64,000 nucleotides of DNA from Phycisphaerales bacterium (GTDB lineage: Bacteria > Planctomycetota > Phycisphaerae > Phycisphaerales > UBA5793). The stretch's first letter is position 1. Each line of letters starts with the position of its first letter. The stretch spans positions 1-64,000 of the forward strand of contig JADZAS010000035.1 of assembly GCA_020852515.1 (NCBI GenBank), written 5' to 3'. A program made the translations under genes and the position numbers. The notes beneath the pieces were generated by a model that searched no databases, was not told the origin of the DNA, and was given only the letters and a program-made list of their open reading frames with translations. Shown here in pieces: positions 36,034 through 43,987 of the stretch.

Positions 36034-37734
36034 TTACGTCGCCCGCGTCAGCCGGCGGTACTTGATCCGATGCGGCTGGTCGGCGTCGGCGCCCATGCGG
36101 CGGTGGTAGTCCGCCTCGTAGGCGGTGTAGTTGCCGTCGAACCAGTGCACCTCGCTGTCGCCTTCGAACGCGAGGATGTGCGTGGCGATGCGGTCTAGGA
36201 ACCAGCGGTCGTGGCTGATGACCACCGCGCAGCCGGCAAACGACTCGAGCGCCTCTTCGAGCGCGCGAAGCGTGTTCACGTCGAGATCGTTCGTCGGCTC
36301 ATCGAGCAGGATGACGTTGGCGCCGCTCTTGAGCATTCGCGCGAGATGCACGCGATTCCGCTCGCCGCCGGAAAGGCTGTCCACGCGCTTCTGCTGATCC
36401 TGGCCCGTGAAGCCGAAGCGGGCGACGTAGGCGCGGCTGTTGACGGTGAGCGATCCGAGTTTGAGTTCATCGTCGCCGTCGCTGATCGCTTCCCAGACGT
36501 TCTTTCCCGCGGGCAGCGAATCGCGGCTCTGCTCGACGTAGGCAAGCTTGACGCTCGGCCCGATGCGGATCGAGCCGCCGTCGGGCTTCTCGCTGCCGGT
36601 GATCATGCGAAAGAGCGTGGTCTTGCCCGCCCCGTTGGGTCCGATGATGCCGACGATCCCGCCGGGCGGCAGCGAGAACGAGAGATCGTCGATGAGCAGC
36701 CGGTCGCCGTAGGCCTTGGTCAGGTGATCGGCCTCGATGACCAGATTGCCCAGGCGCGGCCCCGGCGGAATGAAAATCTCGATCTGGCTGGCGCGTTCCT
36801 TCACATCCTCGCTGAGCATCGACTCGTAGCGGCTCACGCGCGCTTTGCTCCGCGCCTGGCGGCCCTGCGGGCTCTTGCGCACCCAGTCGAGTTCTCGCTT
36901 CAGCGCCTTCTGGCGGTTGCTTTCCTGCTTCTCTTCCACCGCCAGCCGCGCCTGCTTCTGCTCGAGCCAGGAGGAGTAATTGCCTTTCCAGGGAATGCCC
37001 TCGCCCCGATCCAGTTCGAGGATCCACCCTGCCACGTTGTCGAGAAAGTATCGATCGTGCGTGACGGCGATGACGGTGCCTTCGTAACGCCGCAGGTGTT
37101 GTTCGAGCCAGCCCACGCTCTCGGCGTCGAGGTGGTTCGTCGGTTCGTCGAGCAGGAGAATGTCGGGCTTGCGCAGCAGCAGTCGCACGAGCGCCACGCG
37201 TCGCTTCTCGCCGCCGGAGAGCACGCTCACGGGCGACTCGGGCGGCGGGCACCGCAGCGCGTCCATCGCCATTTCGAGTTGCTTGTCGATGTCCCACGCG
37301 TTGAGATGATCGATGCGCTCCTGAACCTCCCCCTGCCTGGCGAGCAGCCGATCCATCTCATCCGGATCGAGATCTTCGCCAAAGCGGTCGCTGATGCGCT
37401 CGAACTCGGCGAGCAGATCGAGGCTCTCTTTCGCGCCTTGCCGCACCACGTCGATGACCGTGCCCGTCTCATCGACCAGCGGCTCCTGCTCGAGATGGCC
37501 GATGGTGTACCCCGGAGCCGCGGCGACCTGGCCGTCGAAGCTGGTGTCGACCCCCGCAAGAATGCGCAGCAGCGAACTCTTTCCCGAGCCGTTCAGACCG
37601 AGAACGCCGATCTTCGCGCCGTAGAAGTAGGACAGGTAGATGTCCTTGAGCACCTGCTTGCGGTCGTAACTCTTGCTCACGCCGATCATCGAGTAGATGA
37701 TCTTTTCGGATTCGGCTTTCGAGGAAGACGCCAT
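36034..37734 (-). CDS. ettA: ABC-F translation factor (energy-dependent translational throttle EttA)
   Basis: 566 residues with two ATP-binding cassettes and no membrane domain. Cassette 1 has GLNGSGKSS (Walker A), LSGGEKRRVAL (signature) and LLLDEPTNHLDAES. Cassette 2 has GPNGAGKTT, LSGGERNRVHLARML and LLDEPTNDLDVNT. The arm region between the two halves of cassette 1 (DLDPDEMDRLLARQGEVQERIDHLNAWDID) and the ending FDGNYTAYEADYHRR are EttA features. It binds the ribosomal E site and gates entry into elongation according to ATP/ADP. The start at 37734 is chosen since MASSSKAESEKIIYSM begins the conserved region; upstream sequence is low quality. Confidence 0.93.
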   Translation of the reverse strand: MASSSKAESEKIIYSMIGVSKSYDRKQVLKDIYLSYFYGAKIGVLGLNGSGKSSLLRILAGVDTSFDGQVAAAPGYTIGHLEQEPLVDETGTVIDVVRQGAKESLDLLAEFERISDRFGEDLDPDEMDRLLARQGEVQERIDHLNAWDIDKQLEMAMDALRCPPPESPVSVLSGGEKRRVALVRLLLRKPDILLLDEPTNHLDAESVGWLEQHLRRYEGTVIAVTHDRYFLDNVAGWILELDRGEGIPWKGNYSSWLEQKQARLAVEEKQESNRQKALKRELDWVRKSPQGRQARSKARVSRYESMLSEDVKERASQIEIFIPPGPRLGNLVIEADHLTKAYGDRLLIDDLSFSLPPGGIVGIIGPNGAGKTTLFRMITGSEKPDGGSIRIGPSVKLAYVEQSRDSLPAGKNVWEAISDGDDELKLGSLTVNSRAYVARFGFTGQDQQKRVDSLSGGERNRVHLARMLKSGANVILLDEPTNDLDVNTLRALEEALESFAGCAVVISHDRWFLDRIATHILAFEGDSEVHWFDGNYTAYEADYHRRMGADADQPHRIKYRRLTRAT

Positions 37735-37801
37735 TGATTTACCCGTGCGGTTGGAGATGCGTGCAGCGGCAATGGTAGCGACGCCGCTGCCGCGCGCAAA
37801 G

Positions 37802-38461
37802 TCACTGCGTGACGAGCGGCCACCTGGCGACGCTCTGATGCGCTGCGCCCTGCGGGCGCAACACGCTCTTGACGAGGTGGAACTCGCGCACATTAAAGGC
37901 TCCGGGCATGGCGGCTCGCTCGCCGAACCCGCGCCAGGCCGGACGCTGCAGGGGCTCGCCGCCGCCGCCCCACTTGAACCGCGCCAGCGTCAGGTGCGGC
38001 CAGAAACGCTCGCCGGGCTCCTGCCGCGCCGGTCGGGCAAAGCGCTGCGCCAGCCGCCGCTGCAGTTCGAGCAGATCCGCGGGACCATCGGTTTCCATGG
38101 CGATCAGCCGCGGTCGCCCGCGCCGGGTGCTGCGCGGCAGCGTGATGATCTCGCGCGGCGTCAGCACGAACCCGCCCAATCCCTTCTTGGCCCGATCGAT
38201 GCTTTCAATCGTCTCGCTCAGCGCCCGCGGGGGCACGTTGCCCAGGAAGTGCACCGTCAGATGCACCTGCTCGGCCGGGACGAACTGCGCGCCGGCCCCC
38301 TCGTATGCGGCCGCGTGCTCGTCGAGGTGGTCGCGCGCCACGCGGAGCATCTGCTCGGCGATCTCCGGCGGCGGATAGATCGCCACAAACAGCCGCAGCC
38401 CCTTGCCGCTGCCGCGGCGCGTGCTGCGCCGGCGCCGGGATGGATCACGCGGCTCGGCCAT
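37802..38461 (-). CDS. thpR: RNA 2',3'-cyclic phosphodiesterase
   Basis: 219 residues of the 2H phosphoesterase family. The two HxT motifs are visible: HLTVHFLG (His67) and HLTLARFK. LRLFVAIYPP and IESIDRAKKGLGGFVLTPREI match ThpR/LigT proteins, which open 2',3'-cyclic phosphates and can join tRNA halves in vitro. An Arg-rich N-terminal tail of about 20 residues precedes the domain. ATG at 38461 is preferred over an in-frame GTG eight codons upstream. Confidence 0.88.
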   Translation of the reverse strand: MAEPRDPSRRRRSTRRGSGKGLRLFVAIYPPPEIAEQMLRVARDHLDEHAAAYEGAGAQFVPAEQVHLTVHFLGNVPPRALSETIESIDRAKKGLGGFVLTPREIITLPRSTRRGRPRLIAMETDGPADLLELQRRLAQRFARPARQEPGERFWPHLTLARFKWGGGGEPLQRPAWRGFGERAAMPGAFNVREFHLVKSVLRPQGAAHQSVARWPLVTQ

Positions 38462-38509
38462 GGCGTGAATGATAGTGACGCCCACTCGTTTCGATCGCGC
38501 GGCGGCAAC

Positions 38510-39154
38510 TCAGAGCGAAATCGCAGTGTGCTGCTCGTCGCTGATCTCGCCGATGGCCTGGAACATCCGATCGGCCCCAGCGAGAATCGCCGACGCTTCG
38601 TCTTCGGAGAACGAAACGGCGTTGACGCGGCTGCGGAACGCCGCCCAGGTCGGGCGCTGCTCTTCGCCGTATGGGTCGAGATACGACAGCCCGTTGGCGG
38701 TTTCAACGCCCCAGGCCCGCTGCAGCGCCTTGGCGATGAAGCGGTTGCCGTTCATGCTGCCTTCGAGCACGTACAGTGCGCCGATGAGCGCCAGATCGCC
38801 GGTATCGCTCCATCGCCCGAGTTCATCGAGCAGTGCCGCGGTGGCCGGCAGCGGCGCGACCGCGTGTGGCTCGAGGCCGAGAGCGACCAGGTCTTGGCGG
38901 AGATTCTCCGAATGCCGGGCCAGCGACTGCCAGGCGACGGCGAACGCCGCATGACCGCCGCGCTCCAGTTGCGCATCGAGGCACGACTCGAGACAATCAT
39001 GAACCAGCAGCAACTGGCCCATGTAGGCGGCGAAAGCGGCGCGCGGCAAGGTGCCGGCGCCGAGTTGTTTCTGCAGCGGGCGCGATTCCGCCTGCTTGTG
39101 CAGTTCGGCGGTGCCGCTCCGCAGCCGGTCCATAATGCCTGCTTGCGCGTTCAT
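38510..39154 (-). CDS. Heme oxygenase (biliverdin-producing type)
   Basis: A 214-residue all-helical protein. The proximal heme ligand is His19 (TAELHKQAES), and the distal helix reads LIGALYVLEGSMNGNRFIAKAL, the family hallmark with flexible glycines. GQLLLVHDCLE also fits. It would cleave heme to biliverdin, CO and iron. AAGGAGC precedes the ATG at 39154. A Fur-like palindrome lies about 1.1 kb upstream in front of another gene, so direct iron control is not shown. Alternatively it could serve a phytochrome, but no phytochrome gene is in the window. Confidence 0.85.
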   Translation of the reverse strand: MNAQAGIMDRLRSGTAELHKQAESRPLQKQLGAGTLPRAAFAAYMGQLLLVHDCLESCLDAQLERGGHAAFAVAWQSLARHSENLRQDLVALGLEPHAVAPLPATAALLDELGRWSDTGDLALIGALYVLEGSMNGNRFIAKALQRAWGVETANGLSYLDPYGEEQRPTWAAFRSRVNAVSFSEDEASAILAGADRMFQAIGEISDEQHTAISL

Positions 39155-39202
39155 CAACGCTCCTTTTCAGTCGGACAGCGCCGCGCCAGCGGCGCCGACG
39201 TA

Positions 39203-39328
39203 TCAGCCGGACGCCTCAGCGAGCCCGAGCACCACAGCCCCGGCCACAGCCAGCCAGACCAGCCCCTTGATAAAGAAGAACAGAAAACTCACTGTGGCCA
39301 GTCGACCAATCCACTTGGAAGAACTCAT
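39203..39328 (-). CDS. Small single-helix membrane protein
   Basis: 41 residues: MSSSKWIGRLATVSFLFFFIKGL followed by VWLAVAGAVVLGLAEASG, a basic N-terminus and one or two tight hydrophobic helices. The longer frame starting upstream has an unlikely Gly/Pro lead. It precedes the heme oxygenase gene on the same strand by 48 bp and may be co-transcribed. The ribosome site is weak. No family assigned. Confidence 0.5.
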   Translation of the reverse strand: MSSSKWIGRLATVSFLFFFIKGLVWLAVAGAVVLGLAEASG

Positions 39329-39436
39329 CAGCGGCCTTTCGACGCTTTCGTCGGCTGAAACGGCTCCACCTGCGGATGGTAGGACCGGACCCGCCCCATC
39401 CACAGGTGAAGCCGCTGAATTACAAGGTGTGCCGGG

Positions 39437-40087
39437 TCAGTTGAGTACGAGTTGCGGACCGTCGTAAAGCACATTCTCTGACGAGCCTATCCGCAGAATC
39501 TGCCGCTCGTTGGCAAAGTCGCAGTCGGACGTGATCACGAAGTTGATGCGCCGCGTGCGAGCCCACGACTGAAGGATGTTCTGCGGGATGTTGCGGGGGA
39601 TCTGGAAGGTGATCGTCGAGCCGGGACCGTTGGCGGCCCGGCTGTCGTCGCCCACGATCCGGTTGTTCTCGCCCCCGACGGGATGCGGCCCCACGCCGAA
39701 GACAAACGTGCTCTCATCAAACGAGTCGGAGAGCAGGCGGAGGTAGACGTCGTTGGTGGTGGGATCGTAGTTCGTGTCGGGCGCGACGGTGATGGTCACG
39801 GTGGCGCCGTTCCAGCGGTAGTTGCCGGGCACATCGCTCAGATCCCAAGAGGCAAAGCCGTAGGAGAAGTAGTCCTGCGAAAAGAGCGAACCGGGATATC
39901 CCGTCGGATTGAGTTCGTGTGTGCCATCGCCCCAGACGCGAATGACGGGGTCGCTGCCGGGGTTGGCCGAGTGCCGGTAGACCCAGACATCATCGGTGGC
40001 GATGCCGACGTTGAACTGCGCCACGGCCGCAGAGGACGCCACGGCGAGCGTAAGGGCGGCCGAGCAGAATACGAGCGGACGATTCAT
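39437..40087 (-). CDS. Secreted DNRLRE-like beta-sandwich protein
   Basis: 216 residues with a Sec signal peptide (MNRPLVFCSAALTLAVASSAAVAQ), preceded by TTGGGAG. The mature part starts FNVGIATDDVWVYRHSANPGSDPVIRVWGDG and has YFSYGFASWDLSDVPGNYRWNGATVTITVAP, the pattern of DNRLRE/disaggregatase-type modules, where a short lead is followed by R-x-a-L-f-x-F-D. It ends RQILRIGSSENVLYDGPQLVLN. Likely an extracellular binding module without catalytic residues. A palindromic element lies about 150 bp upstream. Confidence 0.7.
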   Translation of the reverse strand: MNRPLVFCSAALTLAVASSAAVAQFNVGIATDDVWVYRHSANPGSDPVIRVWGDGTHELNPTGYPGSLFSQDYFSYGFASWDLSDVPGNYRWNGATVTITVAPDTNYDPTTNDVYLRLLSDSFDESTFVFGVGPHPVGGENNRIVGDDSRAANGPGSTITFQIPRNIPQNILQSWARTRRINFVITSDCDFANERQILRIGSSENVLYDGPQLVLN

Positions 40088-40236
40088 AGCGGATCTCCCA
40101 ATCTGGCGCCGCACTGCGGCAAGCCGGTCACAGCCCCCGGCTCATCGCGAACGGGGCTCGTGAGGCGCGGCGTGACGCGGTTCGGCGGACGGCGAAACGG
40201 TGAGTCTGCCGCCGGTTGCGACGAGCGCTACGATTG

Positions 40237-40253
40237 TTGAGACTCAATCTCAA
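40237..40253. promoter_or_regulatory. Fur-like palindromic operator candidate
   Basis: TTGAGA (40237-40242) and TCTCAA (40248-40253) form an inverted repeat around a 5-nt spacer, with an overlapping TTGAG-A-CTCAA palindrome. TGAGACTCAATCTCA resembles the 7-1-7 Fur box. It lies in the divergent gap between the DNRLRE-like gene (minus) and the pseudopilin gene (plus), about 150 and 190 bp from their starts. Confidence 0.4.
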
Positions 40254-40441
40254 TAGTCAACGCAATCTCTCCGGATCAGGGAAACCACCCCGAGAATGCT
40301 ACGTAACATATGTAATTAAAGATACTTATGGAATCAGACCGAAGTGGACCGCCATATCAGGGATTTGACCCCGTTGCCGGGATTCTGCCGATGAGTACGA
40401 TGTGTTCTCAATTACAGCCGCGATCTCGAAAGGAGTTCGTC

Positions 40442-41275
40442 ATGGCTGCAAAGGCTAATCTCACTCGGCCGCCTCGATCCCTCCCGCAACGAATCGCCGT
40501 CGGCTTTACGCTGATCGAACTGCTCGTGGTCATCAGCATCATCGCCCTGCTCGTCGGTCTGCTCTTGCCGGCGCTTTCGCGCGCCCGCACCACGGCCCGT
40601 TCGCTCAATGGCATCGCCGCCATCCGGCAGTTGCAGATGGCCTACTACGTCTACGCCGACGACTTCAAGGGTAATCTCCTGCCGGGTTACGGCGACTCGT
40701 TCGTGGCGTATGACCGCGAGCATCGCCGCCTCACCCCGCCGGTGTCGAACCGCTATCCCTGGCGCCTCATCAAGTACCTAGACTGGAACTGGAAGAGCCT
40801 CTACTACGACCGCGAGCCCGCCACCGACACCTACGAGCGCAGCGTCTTCCCGCGCTTCGGGCTCAACAGCCGCTTCCTCGGCGGCGACACGCGGTACTAC
40901 GGCTTTGACGGCAACGCCACGCATCGCTGGGGGCCGTTCTACGCTCGCAGGATCGAAGACTGCCGCACGCCTGATCGCATGATCGTCTTCACCGACTCGG
41001 TGTACAGCGCGCAGGGTCAGCGCTTCGATCCTGTCAACGGCGACGGCTATTTCGAAATCCACTCGCCCTTCTTCACCGAACGCGAGTGGGACCTGGATGA
41101 TCCTGTCTCGGCTGCCGACGTCGGCTACGTCGCGGCACGATGGGCCGGCAAGGTCAGCGTCACCTTCATGGACAACCACAGCGAATCGCGCACGCTCGAG
41201 AGTCTCGATGACATGCGCCTCTGGGCGCCGCTGGCCCGCACGAAGGATTACCTCATCACCGACGGCCTGCGCTAA
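40442..41275 (+). CDS. Type II secretion/pilin-like protein with prepilin N-terminal methylation motif
   Basis: 277 residues. A basic leader MAAKANLTRPPRSLPQRIAVG is followed by the prepilin peptidase site Gly21|Phe22 with Glu26 (FTLIELLVVISIIALLVGLLLPALSRAR). The body has an H-x-x-G-x-N-N-type planctomycete pseudopilin character: ARTTARSLNGIAAIRQLQMAYYVYADDFKGNLLP, RFLGGDTRYYGFDGNATHRW and VSVTFMDNHSESRTLESL. AAAGGAG precedes the ATG at 40442. Planctomycetes carry many such proteins; whether they build a pseudopilus or act as soluble envelope proteins is not settled. Confidence 0.88.
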   Translation: MAAKANLTRPPRSLPQRIAVGFTLIELLVVISIIALLVGLLLPALSRARTTARSLNGIAAIRQLQMAYYVYADDFKGNLLPGYGDSFVAYDREHRRLTPPVSNRYPWRLIKYLDWNWKSLYYDREPATDTYERSVFPRFGLNSRFLGGDTRYYGFDGNATHRWGPFYARRIEDCRTPDRMIVFTDSVYSAQGQRFDPVNGDGYFEIHSPFFTEREWDLDDPVSAADVGYVAARWAGKVSVTFMDNHSESRTLESLDDMRLWAPLARTKDYLITDGLR

Positions 41276-41279
41276 AGCT

Positions 41280-41915
41280 CTAACGCCTCTGGCGCAACTT
41301 CGGATTCAGCGTGTATTTCCCCACGATTTCGGCCTCGGCGAGTACGTGCCCCTGCATCGCCTTGAGCACGTCGGGCCCGCCGAAGCCGTCTTCCACTTCA
41401 AGCCGAGCGACATCGAGCGCGAAGAGTTTGAAGTGATAGTGATGCATCCGCTCGTCATTCCACGGCGGCGCCGGGCCGTCGTAGCCGCGGTAGGCTCCGC
41501 CCATCTGCTCGTCTCCGGCGAACCAGTCGGTGTAGTTCGTCACACCCTGCCGTGAGCCCGCCGGCCCCTTCGGGTTCTTCTTGCCGCCCGGCGTCACGCC
41601 GTCGCTGCTGGCACCGGCGGCGATGCCGCGGCAACTGGTCGGAATATCTATCACGATCCAGTGATAGAAGTCGGTGCGGGGCAGCGTTGCCGGAACGCTT
41701 CGCCCTTCTTTGTTCACGTCCGTGCCGACGCTGGGCACATCAGGATCGACGCAAAGAAGAACGAGCGACCTCGCCCCGCTGGGCACGTCGCTCCAGGAGA
41801 GTTTCGGGTTGCGGTTGGGACCCAGCGCGACGTGGCTCTTGCTGTCGGGCACGCAGAAGGCGAATTCATCGGGCATCGCCTGCATGTGGGTGAACGATTC
41901 GCTGGTGATCTTCAT
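41280..41915 (-). CDS. PEBP family (YbhB/YbcL) protein
   Basis: 211 residues of the phosphatidylethanolamine-binding fold. Signature segments are NPKLSWSDVPSGARSLVLLCVDPDVPS (ligand pocket), TDFYHWIVIDIP, NYTDWFAGDEQMGGAYRGYDGPAPPWNDERMHHYHFKLFALD and KYTLNPKL. The insert around KEGRSVPATLPR is longer than in E. coli YbhB. The protein lacks a signal peptide. GGAGAGG precedes the ATG at 41915. Bacterial members bind small anions or lipids; function is not established. It is convergent with the pseudopilin gene, with a 4-bp gap. Confidence 0.88.
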   Translation of the reverse strand: MKITSESFTHMQAMPDEFAFCVPDSKSHVALGPNRNPKLSWSDVPSGARSLVLLCVDPDVPSVGTDVNKEGRSVPATLPRTDFYHWIVIDIPTSCRGIAAGASSDGVTPGGKKNPKGPAGSRQGVTNYTDWFAGDEQMGGAYRGYDGPAPPWNDERMHHYHFKLFALDVARLEVEDGFGGPDVLKAMQGHVLAEAEIVGKYTLNPKLRQRR

Positions 41916-42029
41916 GGCCGATCCTCTCCAACTGAAAAGCGCAGCGGGTTCTCTTTCGAGCGTACCCGCTGCACTGCAAAGGTAAAGAGGTCTTGTCAAA
42001 TCAGGGAGTTGGACCCTGCACCCAACGGC

Positions 42030-43379
42030 TCAGCCGCCGCCCGATTGTGGCTGCGGCTGCTCGGGTTCGTCAACTGGGGCCGGAGATGAACCCGGCTGGC
42101 CGGGCGCCGCGGGCGCGCTCTGGGCGCCGCGGTCCGCCGCGGGCCAAGGTGACGGGGGTTGTCCCGCCGCGCCGGGAGCGGCAGGCGCAGCGCCGGGAGC
42201 GGCGGGCGCAGCGCCGGTCGAAACTCCACTCCCGCCTGAAAATGCCCCGGCCCGACCCGCGCCCCCCGCAGCCGAAGGCGTCTGGGCGGCGCCAGGCGAC
42301 AGCGGCGACCAGGTTGAAGGCGCGGTGCCCTGTCCGATCCCCGCGGGTGCGGAGCGGTAGTACCGGCTCGTCGCGTCGGAACGCCTCCACCCCATGCCGC
42401 CGGGCACCGCCGCCTGCTCGGTGGCGCTGTCTTCGAGTTGCGCGAGGATCCACTCAATGGGCTGATGGAAGCGCGAGGGCGCTTTGACGAACATCTTGCC
42501 ACCGACGATCTGAAGACTGCCCAGATCGCCGCCGTTCACGCTCCACGAATAGGGCTGGACGTATTCGACGACCAGCGACTCGAGCCGTGTCGCGGCCTCG
42601 TCTTCGTCCTGCGTGGTCTGCCAGAGGAGGTCGAGAATCGGCCGCACGTCGAAAGACGCGAGCACGATCTCCCTGCGATCAAACTCATCATCGGTTGAGA
42701 TTTCGAGAATCGAACCCGACGCGCGCCAGGCGAATGGCTCTCGCGCGTGCTCGGCGACGATCTTGAGGATGCTCGACACCGGCTGCTGTTTGCTCAGCGA
42801 GAGCGTGATTTCCTCCTGCAGATCGACGCCGTGATCCTCGAGCGCGTGCCTGTCGAGCACGAGGTCGAGGCCGGCGCTGGCGCTGAGGAATCCGAGCACG
42901 TCGATGAGAGGCTGGCCCTGGAAGTCGACCTTCACTCGCTTGTCATCAAGCACCGGTGTTGCATCGCGAGGGGCGGTCGGGGCGGCCTGGAAGACGGCCA
43001 CGCGCGATGGTCCGGCCTGCGGGTTGCCCATGAACACCGTCGCGGTTGCGACGCCAATGGCGCCGAAGGCAAGCACTGCTGCATTCATAATGATTCTCCT
43101 GGTTCGTGATCTGGAAGCATGGCTGAATCGTCGGGCCAGGTCGGCCACTTCGCCCAGTTCTCCGATCGCGGTGCGGATGGCTTCCGCTTCGCTTCGGCCG
43201 GTGATCATGAGATCGCGCACGCGCTCGCGCAGGTGCGCTTCGATTTCATCGCGGATCGCGTCCGCCTGCCGGCCCGCCACATCGAGCAGGCGCACGAGCA
43301 CGGCGAGCCACGAGTCGATCGCATCGCGCTCCGGCTCGTGCACTGCGGCTGGAGGTGATTGTGTGTCGACGACGCTCAC
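42030..43379 (-). CDS. HAAS-like anchored protein with secretin/TonB short-N-terminal (STN)-like domain
   Basis: 449 residues. Residues 15-75 resemble the HAAS/permease-prefix helical domain (ADAIRDEIEAHLRERVRDLMITGRSEAEAIRTAIGELGE), which usually accompanies PadR regulators. One transmembrane helix follows (NAAVLAFGAIGVATATVFMG). Next is an STN-like pair: KRVKVDFQGQPLIDVLGFLSASAGLDLVLD and ITLSLSKQQPVSSILKIVAEHAREPFAW. The last 110 residues are Pro/Ala/Gly-rich and disordered. The GTG start at 43379 overlaps the PadR stop (GTGA), so the two are translationally coupled and presumably co-regulated by PadR. Function unknown. Confidence 0.75.
   Translation of the reverse strand: MSVVDTQSPPAAVHEPERDAIDSWLAVLVRLLDVAGRQADAIRDEIEAHLRERVRDLMITGRSEAEAIRTAIGELGEVADLARRFSHASRSRTRRIIMNAAVLAFGAIGVATATVFMGNPQAGPSRVAVFQAAPTAPRDATPVLDDKRVKVDFQGQPLIDVLGFLSASAGLDLVLDRHALEDHGVDLQEEITLSLSKQQPVSSILKIVAEHAREPFAWRASGSILEISTDDEFDRREIVLASFDVRPILDLLWQTTQDEDEAATRLESLVVEYVQPYSWSVNGGDLGSLQIVGGKMFVKAPSRFHQPIEWILAQLEDSATEQAAVPGGMGWRRSDATSRYYRSAPAGIGQGTAPSTWSPLSPGAAQTPSAAGGAGRAGAFSGGSGVSTGAAPAAPGAAPAAPGAAGQPPSPWPAADRGAQSAPAAPGQPGSSPAPVDEPEQPQPQSGGG
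42169..42210. repeat. Two tandem 21-bp repeats encoding an Ala-Pro-Gly stretch
   Basis: Units 42169-42189 and 42190-42210 differ by one base and a third copy begins at 42211. They encode the repeated APGAAPA linker at the C-terminus of the HAAS/STN protein and could vary in copy number by slippage. Confidence 0.75.
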
Positions 43380-43756
43380 GTCGCGGCCTCCTCGTCGGCA
43401 GCGACGTGAGGCGGAAGGAACGCCTCGATCATCGATTGAAACGCGCGCAGCGCACTGGCCCGCTGACTCAGCCGACGACGGCCTCGGGCGGTGATCTGGT
43501 ACCACTTGCGCTTGCGACCGGCGCTGCTTTCACCGGCGCGATCGCTGCGGACCGTCTCCCATGTGGACTCGATCAGCCGCGCGGCCTCGAGTTCGTGCAG
43601 CAGCGGATAGAGCACCCCGGCCGTGAGGCGGATCGCATCGTCGCTGCGGCTGGCCACGCGCTTGATGATGGCATAACCGTACAGCGGCTCTTCGTTGAGC
43701 ACGCTCAGTACGACGATCTCCAGCGACTCGCGTTGGGGTTTGACCTTCGAGGACAC
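43376..43756 (-). CDS. PadR family transcriptional regulator
   Basis: 126 residues. The winged helix reads SLEIVVLSVLNEEPLYGYAIIKRVASRS, LTAGVLYPLLHELEAARLIESTWE and KWYQITARGRRRLSQ, all typical of PadR. The GTG at 43756 (VSSKVKPQRE) is the start, with AAGGAA upstream; the longer frame reads through the promoter. Upstream, a perfect ATATATC-N7-GATATAT palindrome is its likely operator, pointing to autoregulation. The coupled downstream gene encodes a HAAS-domain membrane protein, the usual PadR partner type. Confidence 0.9.
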   Translation of the reverse strand: MSSKVKPQRESLEIVVLSVLNEEPLYGYAIIKRVASRSDDAIRLTAGVLYPLLHELEAARLIESTWETVRSDRAGESSAGRKRKWYQITARGRRRLSQRASALRAFQSMIEAFLPPHVAADEEAAT

Positions 43757-43840
43757 GGGGCAGGTTCCTTCAGTTGCGGCGTGGTCTGCGGGAACGGCGC
43801 GCCGCCGGAGTTCACTCAACAGTCTCGGCTTCCGCAACAA

Positions 43841-43861
43841 ATATATCACGTACAGATATAT
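43841..43861. promoter_or_regulatory. PadR operator candidate
   Basis: A perfect inverted repeat, ATATATC (43841-43847) and GATATAT (43855-43861), with a 7-nt spacer. It lies 85 bp upstream of the padR start in an otherwise GC-rich region. It sits between padR and the divergent tetR and could control both. Confidence 0.7.
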
Positions 43862-43908
43862 CGGCAAGCACAAAAACCGGATTCTGCGAGAAATGTGTCT
43901 GAAAGGCG

Positions 43909-43938
43909 TTGACATCGCAGCCGCGACGCGGGTACGCT
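43909..43938 (+). promoter_or_regulatory. Possible promoter of the TetR-family gene
   Basis: TTGACA (43909-43914, perfect) and a weak TACGCT (43933-43938) are spaced by 18 bp. Just downstream is TTGA-N8-TCAA, a possible TetR site, about 30 bp before the ATG at 43988. Confidence 0.4.
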
Positions 43939-43987
43939 GTATTGATTGATCGTTCAACTAAGTCCTGGTCAGGCCGCAGCACGCCCC

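Noticed and set aside
36211-37737. Plus-strand frame of 508 codons opposite ettA
   Set aside because: Antisense shadow; low-complexity His/Arg/Asp-rich sequence.
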